A program made the translations under genes and the position numbers. 64,000 nt of DNA, taken from contig NZ_CP018171.1 in NCBI RefSeq assembly GCF_001889605.1, positions 1,426,001 through 1,490,000 on the forward strand. Direction: 5' to 3'. This document shows, in pieces, positions 56,701 to 64,000 of the stretch. The DNA is from Aquibium oceanicum. Its GTDB lineage: Bacteria > Pseudomonadota > Alphaproteobacteria > Rhizobiales > Rhizobiaceae. Position 1 is the stretch's first letter; each line of letters starts with the position of its first letter. The notes beneath the pieces were generated by a model, which saw only the letters and a program-made list of their open reading frames with translations, was not told the DNA's origin and did not search any database.

Positions 56701-57026
56701 GGTGAAGCTGGCGGTCTGGGGCTGCTGGGGAATGGGGAAATCGACCCATTGCCACGATAGCCCGAAAGCTGCCGTTGCTAGCCAATCCACCTCTCGGCAG
56801 CTACGAGGCCGAGAACGGAATGTCGGCAGCTGAGGAAAAATGACTTCCGCAGCGGACATTCCAGTCCGCCCGTTTGCGTTGTTTCTCGCCGTGCGCGCCT
56901 TCCCCGATAGGTATTGAGGCCGGAGAGTTCCTTGGAAGATTCTCCAGGATCTGTACGATGGACCTGAAACTTTCGCGATGGCGTGCGGCAAGGTAGACAG
57001 CCACCATCGAAGGACCCGAGGGCGAA
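56701..57026. other. 326-base non-coding region with repeats
   Basis: No credible gene. CGGCAGCT occurs twice (56795-56802 and 56824-56831). GGAATGTC (56817-56824) has its complement GACATTCC at 56859-56866, a possible long-loop hairpin or paired operator. The region is less GC-rich than neighbouring genes and marks the left edge of the signalling block. Confidence 0.4.
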
Positions 57027-59012
57027 GTGGGCTTTCTGCACCGGTCGACCGGCACGGGACATGTGCTGCGGAACCGTTCGGCGAACTGGGGCCGTGTGAT
57101 TCGGCATCTGCCTGGCGTGTTGATAGTTCTGTTTTCGGCGGTGCTGTACCAGCCATCCCAGGGCAATGGTGCTCCGGGAGAGCGACCGCTACGGTTGGGC
57201 CACGGCGTCACGACCGATCGGATTGGCGACCACGCAGCATACTTGGAAGTGCGCCGGGCTTCCGTCGACCTGCGGACCGCACGGGACATGTTCACCCGCG
57301 GTCTCTTCATGGCCGTCCCCGATCCGGACTTCTCGTTCGGACTTACGCACAGTGGATTCTGGCTGACGTCACTGCTACGCAATGAAGGCTCGGTTGCAGA
57401 AGAGTGGGTTCTCGATGCCGGACGACCTTACTTGCGCAAGCTGGAGGTCTGGCTTGAGGTCATCGGGCAGACCCGCAAGATTCTCGATGAGGATGATGAA
57501 ACACCGTTCTACGATCGGGCTGTGCTCTCTCGGCATCTCGTAAGCGAGGCCTTCTCGCTCGGTCCGGGAGAGGCGATCCGTCTCTGGCTCTATGCCGAGT
57601 TCGATGGTCCCGCGACGCTGCCCCTGTCGATTTACCCCTCCTCCCGCGCGGCGGAGGTCAATCTCGCCCGGGAGATCCCGCTCGCCATCTTTTATGCCGC
57701 CGCACTGGTTCTGCTCGTTTTCATCCTCACCTTCGCCGTTGCGCTTCGCTCAAAGGTTGCTGCGCTCTACGCGGGGGTTTTCTTGTCGGTCATGGCTTAC
57801 AATGCCCAGCTCGACGGCACACTGTTCGCTCATGTCTGGCCGGCTCTGCCTGAATGGAACGCGGTTGCATCGCATGTGATCGGACTCGTCGCCGTCTGCT
57901 TCGCGCTGCTCATGGCGCGCGAATTCATTAAGACGGGGAAGCGGCACGCCATCCTCAATGGATCGATCATGGTGCTGCTCGCCGTGGCGATCTGCTACAT
58001 GCCGGCGCCGATCTTCCTGCCACTCGTTACGGTAAAATCGTACGCCGGTCTCATCGTGCTCGGTTTCCTGGTACTCCAGATGGCAGCGTCACTCGCGGCC
58101 GTGCGCGACAGAATTCCGGGCGGCGCTTTCTATCTCCTCGGGTCGCTCGTTCTTTTTGGCTATGTCGGGGCATTCACTGTTCTCTCGCAGATGGAATCGT
58201 TGTTACCGCCAGGACAGAAGGAGGCGGTGCTGCGATACGGGCAGCTGCTGGACGGCTTCGTCTTTTCCCTGGCGGTTGCGCGCCAGACCTGGGTGCTGCG
58301 TCGAAGGGAGAGACAGTCCCGCGATCTTGCAGTCCAACGCTCGCTTGAACTCGATACCACCCGCCACGACATCCGGCAGCCGCTCCTCTCCCTGCAGATT
58401 GCCGTCGAGCGAATGTCAGACGATCCCGGCATGGGTGGAGCGGAGACACGCGTGCAATTGTCCGAAACCCTCGCCTACCTTCAGCAACTGGTCGATGTCC
58501 GGCGACCGGCGCTCGACGAACCCGCTGCGGAGAAACGCGGGTCGCCCGATGATGCCATCAGCAATGAAGAGTTTCCTCTTTCTGCGCCCATTGAGAACGC
58601 GGTCTTCATGTTCACCGACGAAGCGACATCGCATGGAATAGACCTGAGGGCTGTGAAGACCTCCCTACGTGTTCACGCCGACCCCGTAGACCTTCTGCGG
58701 GTCCTCACAAACCTCGTCTCGAACGCGATCATGCACAGCGGATCGGACCGGATACTGATCGGCGTACGCAGGAGGCTCGATGGCGTGGCGATCGATGTCG
58801 TCGATCGCGGCAAGGGAATTCTCGACCAGGGAGAGGCAGACCCTGACGCTGCGGTGCAGCGCCGCCGCGGAGAAGGGCTGGGGCTCGAGGCAGTGAGCAG
58901 GATATGCGCGAAGAACGGCTGGGCCTTCTCGCAGATCGCGACGAACCGGCGTGGATCGCATTTCCGGATTTCGGGCCTGAAGCCCTCGATCCTTGGTCAG
59001 CCGGTCGAATGA
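57027..59012 (+). CDS. 7TM (DISM-type) sensor histidine kinase
   Basis: A 661-residue kinase. An N-terminal helix (about 28-44) precedes a periplasmic domain of about 150 residues, then seven hydrophobic segments (about 213-400), the 7TMR-DISM plan. The cytosolic part has a short coil, the phospho-acceptor box with His447 in TRHDIRQPLLSLQ, and an ATPase domain with N-box NLVSNAIMHS, G1 DRGKGI and G2 GEGLGL. All catalytic boxes are present. GTG start at 57027; a GTG at 57063 is possible. The response regulator at 59700-60368 lies beyond an intervening gene and on the other strand. Confidence 0.9.
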   Translation: MGFLHRSTGTGHVLRNRSANWGRVIRHLPGVLIVLFSAVLYQPSQGNGAPGERPLRLGHGVTTDRIGDHAAYLEVRRASVDLRTARDMFTRGLFMAVPDPDFSFGLTHSGFWLTSLLRNEGSVAEEWVLDAGRPYLRKLEVWLEVIGQTRKILDEDDETPFYDRAVLSRHLVSEAFSLGPGEAIRLWLYAEFDGPATLPLSIYPSSRAAEVNLAREIPLAIFYAAALVLLVFILTFAVALRSKVAALYAGVFLSVMAYNAQLDGTLFAHVWPALPEWNAVASHVIGLVAVCFALLMAREFIKTGKRHAILNGSIMVLLAVAICYMPAPIFLPLVTVKSYAGLIVLGFLVLQMAASLAAVRDRIPGGAFYLLGSLVLFGYVGAFTVLSQMESLLPPGQKEAVLRYGQLLDGFVFSLAVARQTWVLRRRERQSRDLAVQRSLELDTTRHDIRQPLLSLQIAVERMSDDPGMGGAETRVQLSETLAYLQQLVDVRRPALDEPAAEKRGSPDDAISNEEFPLSAPIENAVFMFTDEATSHGIDLRAVKTSLRVHADPVDLLRVLTNLVSNAIMHSGSDRILIGVRRRLDGVAIDVVDRGKGILDQGEADPDAAVQRRRGEGLGLEAVSRICAKNGWAFSQIATNRRGSHFRISGLKPSILGQPVE

Positions 59013-59085
59013 CACGCCATTCAGTACTTGAAGCCGGGCGGGTTGCCGCCGCCCGGTCTGAGATCGGACATGACGATTGCGTTCG

Positions 59086-59553
59086 CTACTTCAGCACCCA
59101 GCAATTCTTGCGCTTCCCCATCACCGGGTCGCCGAAATTGTGGTTGTCGCACCAGATGCCGCCGTTTCCGGCCTTCTTTTGGTAGTATCGCCCGGACTTG
59201 TGCGGGCTGGTGCCGTAGCGGACGGACGTGCCGGCACCGACCTTGCAAAAGCCACCCTCGTGTGTGCACGTTTCCCAGTTCGGGTAGTAGGCATCACAGT
59301 TCTTGCGCCTTCCCGGGGCAGGATCTCCGAAGGTCTGATTGGTGCACCAGGCACCGCCGGTGGTGTTCTTCACTTTCCACCTGCCATTGACGCCATAGCG
59401 GATCTTCGTCGTGTAACCGGACGGGTTGCAGAACCCGCCTTCATGGTTGCAGTTCTTCCACTGGCCCGCGATGGCGGTCGTGGTCGTCGTTGCAAGGCCG
59501 GCGAAAGCGGCGCTCGAGGCGATCAATGCGGCGCAAAGTATGTTCATCTTCAT
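59086..59553 (-). CDS. Secreted Cys-rich protein with two tandem domains, 155 aa
   Basis: A signal peptide (MKMNILCAALIASSAAFA) is followed by two copies of one domain of about 60 residues. Copy 1 runs from about residue 30 to 88 and copy 2 from about 92 to 154. Both share HEGGFC, RYG, GGxWC, FGDP and RKNC in the same order, with four Cys per copy suited to two disulfides. I recall a similar Cys/RYG/FGDP domain attached to secreted carbohydrate-active enzymes of fungi and bacteria, but cannot confirm it. It sits between a kinase and a response regulator gene, so it could be a sensed or regulated product. A start at 59604 is less likely. Confidence 0.78.
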   Translation of the reverse strand: MKMNILCAALIASSAAFAGLATTTTTAIAGQWKNCNHEGGFCNPSGYTTKIRYGVNGRWKVKNTTGGAWCTNQTFGDPAPGRRKNCDAYYPNWETCTHEGGFCKVGAGTSVRYGTSPHKSGRYYQKKAGNGGIWCDNHNFGDPVMGKRKNCWVLK

Positions 59554-59699
59554 GTCGTTCCTCCTTCCAGGGTTGCCCTTCGGGAACGTACCTATCTGCT
59601 CCACTGGATACCCTGCATGAGGTCCACACCCTATTCGAGGGGGGGCGAACCCGACTTTTTCGGAGGTAGCGCCACAGCCGGATTGGAGCTCGCTGCCGG

Positions 59700-60368
59700 C
59701 TAAGCCTGGCGCGCCGGCTCCAGCAGTCCTTCCTTCAGGGCGTAGGCAACCAGTTGCGCTACGGAATGGACGCCAAGCTTGGCCATGAGGCTGGAGCGAT
59801 GATTGTCCACGGTCTTCGGACTGATCGAGAGCTTATCGGCGATTTCGGCATTGGAAAGTCCGAGAGTGACCTGATGGAGGATCTGCCGTTCCCGCAGGGT
59901 GAGCTCGACAACCTGCTGTCGATCATCGAGGAGGCAACGGATGTCGCGCTGGAGATAGGTGCTCCCGGCAAGTATCCGGCTAAATCCTTCCCGCAGTTCC
60001 GTCGGTTCAGAACTCTTGAGAAAAAGTCCGTCCACACCAGCCGATCGCCAGTCGGAGAGACTGCCCACTGACGTGAATCCCGTCACCACGCAGACCCGGG
60101 TCTGGGGCGACCAGCGTCGCAATTCGCCCAGGACCTCCATGCCGTTGCACATCGGCATCCCGGCATCGAGTGTCATCATCGAAGGCTGATACCTCTTGCC
60201 ATATGCGATGGCTTCGAGGCCGTTCTGGGCTTCTCCGACGATCCTGACGCAGGGGAGGGAGGACAGGATTTCGCGCAAGCCGGTGCGAACGACCGAATGA
60301 TCGTCGGCAATGACGACGGTCCACTCTGTTTCAGAACCGGGCATTGGAGCGCTGTCCGATGTTCCCAT
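59700..60368 (-). CDS. NarL/LuxR-type response regulator
   Basis: A 222-residue regulator. The receiver domain (about residues 15-130) has the acidic pair in VVIADDHSVVRTGL, the phospho-acceptor Asp68 in MMTLDAGMPMCNG, the Thr of VVTGFTS, and the Lys in LFLKSSEP. The C-terminal LuxR helix-turn-helix is LTLRERQILHQVTLGLSNAEIADKL with SPKTVDNHRSSLMAKLGVHS. ATG at 60368 preferred; a TTG at 60398 or ATG at 60344 is possible. The likely partner is the 7TM kinase at 57027. The cognate operator is unknown. Confidence 0.92.
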   Translation of the reverse strand: MGTSDSAPMPGSETEWTVVIADDHSVVRTGLREILSSLPCVRIVGEAQNGLEAIAYGKRYQPSMMTLDAGMPMCNGMEVLGELRRWSPQTRVCVVTGFTSVGSLSDWRSAGVDGLFLKSSEPTELREGFSRILAGSTYLQRDIRCLLDDRQQVVELTLRERQILHQVTLGLSNAEIADKLSISPKTVDNHRSSLMAKLGVHSVAQLVAYALKEGLLEPARQA

Positions 60369-60449
60369 ACCGCGACGTTGCGAAGAACGCTTCGTCAAGT
60401 CAACCCACGGGAAAAGCGCGAGACTTCGTCGCCGACTCCGCCGCCCCGC

Positions 60450-61136
60450 TTAAACCGCCTCCGACCACTCCGACAGCGCGGCCACCGTCGCGGTAAAATC
60501 GACCCACCGGTTGATGACCGTCTCAGCCCCGGCTTCCGTCAGCCGGTCCGCGTGGCCGGGATAGGAGTGGCTGGCGCCGGTGAAGCCGATGACGCGCATG
60601 CCGGCGGCCTTGGCGCCCATGACGCCGTGGACGGAATCCTCGATGACGAAGGTCGCGGCTGGGTCTTTCGACATCGCCTGGGCGGCATGCAGGAAGACGT
60701 CGGGCGCCGGTTTGGTGCGCTGCGAGGGGGTGTCGCGCGCCGAAAAGATGCGGCCTTCGAACAGCGGCAGCATGCGCGTGCGCGTCAGCATGGCCTCGAT
60801 GCGCGAAAGCGCGGAGTTCGAGCAGATGCAGTAGGGACCTTGCACTGCCGCCACGGCCGCCGCGGCGCCATCGATAGCGCGCACGTCGCTCGCGAGCTTT
60901 CGGTCCAGCGTCTCCTTCATGCGGTCGAGCAGGCTCGCCTGGAACGGCACCTGCGATTCGGCCTCGATGCGAAACAGGATGTCCTTCGTGGTCAAGCCGG
61001 AATAGCGCTCCATCATCTCCTCGGGCGTGATCGCGAAGCCGGCCTCCGAGATCATGGCGGCCTCGACGCGCGCGGCGATGATCTCGGAATCCACGAGGAC
61101 GCCGTCGCAGTCGAAGATGATGAGTTGTGGCTGCAT
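60450..61136 (-). CDS. HAD family phosphatase (beta-phosphoglucomutase-like)
   Basis: A 228-residue HAD hydrolase. Motif I FDCDGVLVDSE (two Asp) is near residue 8, motif II in CICSNSALSRIE near residue 104, motif III Lys in RTKPAPDVFLHAA near residue 142, and motif IV in FVIEDSVHGVMGAKAAGM near residue 163. The helical cap between motifs I and II is typical of the PGMB/Gph-like group. The substrate is unknown. MQPQLIIFDCD at 61136 is the natural start. Divergent from ccrM. Confidence 0.9.
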   Translation of the reverse strand: MQPQLIIFDCDGVLVDSEIIAARVEAAMISEAGFAITPEEMMERYSGLTTKDILFRIEAESQVPFQASLLDRMKETLDRKLASDVRAIDGAAAAVAAVQGPYCICSNSALSRIEAMLTRTRMLPLFEGRIFSARDTPSQRTKPAPDVFLHAAQAMSKDPAATFVIEDSVHGVMGAKAAGMRVIGFTGASHSYPGHADRLTEAGAETVINRWVDFTATVAALSEWSEAV

Positions 61137-61255
61137 TTCAGGCTCTAGGTTCGAAAGGGGAGGGGCGCGGCCGGCGCGCGTCGGCTGCATCCGAGATAGT
61201 GCCGCAAGCCCCGCGACGCAACGATGCGCGGCATTTCACCGAATGTTTACGCTAA

Positions 61256-62440
<1,185 letters not shown>

Positions 62441-62443
62441 GAC

Positions 62444-62560
62444 TCAGGCTTTGTAGTGGAAGCGGCAACTGACGATCGCGATCGCCTCGTGGTCGCCGGC
62501 TCCGGTGATGCGATAAACGAGACGATACGCGATCCGAGCGAAATCAATTTCGCGCGGCGA
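62444..62560 (-). pseudogene. C-terminal remnant of a YoeB/Txe-type toxin gene
   Basis: Reading the minus strand to the stop at 62444-62446 gives IAYRLVYRITGAGDHEAIAIV followed by SCRFHYKA. This closely resembles the YoeB/Txe ending, HRLVYR...IISCRYHY. The frame hits a stop (TGA) about 50 codons upstream, and no N-terminal half or antitoxin gene is visible, so only the last third survives. Its beginning overlaps the end of the HAD gene in another frame. A chance match is unlikely given the Arg-Leu-Val-Tyr-Arg and Ser-Cys-Arg-Phe-His-Tyr blocks at the right spacing, but it is short. Confidence 0.5.
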
Positions 62561-63170
62561 CCGGCCATACGCCGGCCCGCCCGAGATCGCGCCTCAGCGT
62601 GTCGGGATCGGTGAACAGCACCGCCTGCCAGCCGGCCGCCTTGGCGCCCTCGACGTTCTTCGGGCTGTCGTCGATGAACAGCGACCCCGCCGGGTCGAGC
62701 CCGAAACTCTCGGCGTGAAGGTCGTAGATCGCCCGGTCAGGCTTGATCAGCTTCACCTCGCCCGAGACCGTCACGCCGCGCGGCCGCGTCAGGAAGGGAA
62801 ACCGCGCCTGCGCCTCCGCAAAGGTGTCGGTGGCGAAGTTGGTCAGCATGGTCACGTCGCGGCCGGCCTCGATCAGGCCCAGCATGATCTCCACCGACCC
62901 GTCATAGGCGTGCGGCACCATCTCGTGCCAGAAGCGCCGGAAGGCACGGATGTTCTCCTCTTCGTCCGGATGCTGCGCGATCAACAGCGCCTCGGCCTCC
63001 TCCCAACTGCGGCCGCGGTCCTGCTCAAGGTTCCAGTCCGACGTGCAGACGTTGGCGAAGAACCACTCCCTCTTCGCCTCGTCGGGGATAACGCGGCTGA
63101 ACGGCAGGTTCGGATCGTAGTGGATCAGCACCCGGCCGATGTCGAACACGATATGGCGGATCTCCGGCAT
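62544..63170 (-). CDS. HAD family hydrolase (haloacid dehalogenase-like)
   Basis: A 208-residue HAD protein. It starts MPEIRHIVFDIGRVLIHYDP, with the motif I Asp and a Gly-Arg in place of the second Asp, as in YihX-like sugar-phosphate phosphatases and relatives. Motif II is MLTNFATDTFAEA near residue 112, motif III Lys in KLIKPDRAIYDLH, and motif IV LFIDDSPKNVEGAKAAGW near residue 172. The start shares one base with the mutY stop (TGATG), so it is coupled to mutY. The last residues (VWPVAARN) run over the toxin remnant and may be an acquired tail. Confidence 0.88.
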   Translation of the reverse strand: MPEIRHIVFDIGRVLIHYDPNLPFSRVIPDEAKREWFFANVCTSDWNLEQDRGRSWEEAEALLIAQHPDEEENIRAFRRFWHEMVPHAYDGSVEIMLGLIEAGRDVTMLTNFATDTFAEAQARFPFLTRPRGVTVSGEVKLIKPDRAIYDLHAESFGLDPAGSLFIDDSPKNVEGAKAAGWQAVLFTDPDTLRRDLGRAGVWPVAARN

Positions 63171-64000
63171 CAGTTTCTCCGTTGCTGGCGGTTCTGGACC
63201 GGCTTCAGCGTCGCGCCCGGTATCGCAGCTTCGATCGCCTTTTTCATGACGGTTGGCAGGGCCTCGCTGTGGATATCGGCGGCGGCCGACCACCAGCAGC
63301 CGTCCGGCGCAGCGCGGTCGATGTTCGCCCGGTAGACCGAAAGACGAAGCTCGAAATGCGTGAAAACGTGGCCGACCATTCCCGCCGGCTCCCATTCGGC
63401 CTCGAACGGCGCGGCCTCCAGCCCCGGCTCCCCGTCCTGCCGCGAGGTCCAGCCCGAAGTCGGCGGCTCGCTCATGCCGCCTAGCAGGCCGGTCTCGGGC
63501 CGCTTGCGCAGGAGGATCGCGCCGTCGTTTCGCTGCGCGACGAAGGCGGCGCCGAGCCGCTTGGGCTTCTCCGCCTTCGGCGCCTTCACCGGAAAGCGCT
63601 CCGGCTCGTCCCCGAGAAAGGCGAGGCAGTCCCCATTCACCGGACACAACGCGCAGGCCGGTCGCCTGGGCGTGCAGATCGTGGCGCCGAGATCCATCGT
63701 CGCCTGCGCGAAATCGCCGGGGCGTGCGGCCGGCAGGATGGACTGCACGAAGGCGCGGATCTGCGGCTTGGCCGCCGGAAGCGGTGTGGCGATCGAGCGC
63801 AACCGCGTCGCGACCCGCTCGACATTGCCGTCGACCACCGCGACCGGACGATCGAAGGCGATCGCGGCAATCGCCGCCGCGGTGTAGTCGCCGATGCCGG
63901 GCAGCGATTTCAAAAGGTCGAGATCCGCCGGAAATTCTCCGCCGAACCGCTCCACCACCGCCTCGGCGCATTTCTTGAGGTTCCGTGCCCGCGAGTAGTA
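63170..64000 (-). CDS. mutY: A/G-specific adenine glycosylase (5' partial)
   Basis: A base-excision repair enzyme removing A opposite 8-oxoG. The frame is open to the right edge and the last visible bases encode YYSRARNLKKCAEAVVERFGG, a MutY-specific segment, so roughly the first 100 residues lie outside. Visible parts: the helix-hairpin-helix SLPGIGDYTAAAIAAIAF, the catalytic Asp in VVDGNVERVATRL, and the iron-sulfur Cys series C-x6-C-x2-C-x5-C in CTPRRPACALCPVNGDC. The C-terminal NUDIX-like domain (about last 130 residues) contains HVFTHFELRLSVY. 276 codons are visible plus stop; coupled to the HAD gene. Confidence 0.95.
   Translation of the reverse strand, partial: YYSRARNLKKCAEAVVERFGGEFPADLDLLKSLPGIGDYTAAAIAAIAFDRPVAVVDGNVERVATRLRSIATPLPAAKPQIRAFVQSILPAARPGDFAQATMDLGATICTPRRPACALCPVNGDCLAFLGDEPERFPVKAPKAEKPKRLGAAFVAQRNDGAILLRKRPETGLLGGMSEPPTSGWTSRQDGEPGLEAAPFEAEWEPAGMVGHVFTHFELRLSVYRANIDRAAPDGCWWSAAADIHSEALPTVMKKAIEAAIPGATLKPVQNRQQRRN

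Noticed and set aside
63171-63971. Upstream extension of the second HAD gene through mutY.
   Set aside because: It is a shifted frame of mutY on the same strand; MPEIRHIVFDIG at 63170 is the natural HAD start and is coupled to the mutY stop.

Overview
This 64 kb window is a continuous stretch of a high-GC alphaproteobacterial chromosome. It is most likely from the order Hyphomicrobiales (Rhizobiales), near Mesorhizobium and relatives. The evidence is the cell-cycle methyltransferase CcrM, an IalB-type protein beside a coxB-ctaD-ctaB-coxF-ctaG-ctaE oxidase cluster, DUF6101 and DUF1344 proteins, an alpha-type ThrB, and the pdxH / RT0821 / DnaJ-like / fabI / aroC / ribB gene order. Both ends cut genes: ispE at the left lacks its first codons, and mutY at the right lacks its N-terminus. 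I see no rRNA, tRNA, CRISPR array, prophage or insertion sequence.

Layout. 1-6.6 kb: ispE-moaB, a glycosyltransferase, a radical SAM protein, DUF6101, ubiA and purD. 6.6-9 kb: a set of three overlapping tiny genes, an ArsR/SRPBCC pair behind a long palindromic operator, and a small zinc-finger-like protein. 9-11.8 kb: an acyl-CoA dehydrogenase and enoyl-CoA hydratase pair behind a clean 16-bp palindrome. 11.8-16 kb: a giant protein built entirely of 8-residue repeats, divergent from a class III nucleotide cyclase. 17-27 kb: housekeeping genes (pdxH, dnaJ-like, fabI, aroC, ribBX-like, a deacetylase-fold hydrolase, xseB). 27-33 kb: a VapBC-type toxin-antitoxin pair, pirin, dxs, a TlyA-type and a TrmA-type RNA methyltransferase. 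33-38 kb: an FAD hydroxylase, a sirtuin, tldD and ialB. 38.5-47.6 kb: the aa3 oxidase cluster with its assembly factors, running into ispH, thrB and rnhA. 47.6-56.7 kb: peroxiredoxin, a lone DsbD-alpha-like domain, yqgE, a GGDEF/EAL membrane protein, a GNAT acetyltransferase, an M16 peptidase and thrC. 56.7-60.4 kb: a small accessory signalling block (7TM histidine kinase, secreted Cys-rich protein, NarL-type regulator). 60.4-64 kb: two HAD hydrolases, ccrM and mutY.

The most unusual object is the repeat protein at 11791-16020. By hand it splits into 176 consecutive octapeptides of the form [A/G][L/F][S/T]xxQ[I/V][A/G/S]. These octads are ordered into a 17-octad (136-residue, 408-nt) super-module repeated nine times. 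The super-module is marked by octads in which the conserved Gln is always lost, at module positions 1, 2, 9, 11 and 17. Proteins rich in such octads exist in related bacteria as far as I recall, but I know of no assigned function and no description of this second-order period.

Three MEP-pathway genes (ispE, dxs, ispH) are scattered through the window, as are both threonine-pathway genes thrB and thrC. Many neighbours overlap by ATGA or GTGA (ispE/moaB, arsR/SRPBCC, vapB/vapC, tlyA/trmA-like, ctaB/coxF, thrB/rnhA, mutY/HAD), which points to translational coupling. Coordinates and motif positions were read by eye; family assignments rest on recognised motifs, not on searches.
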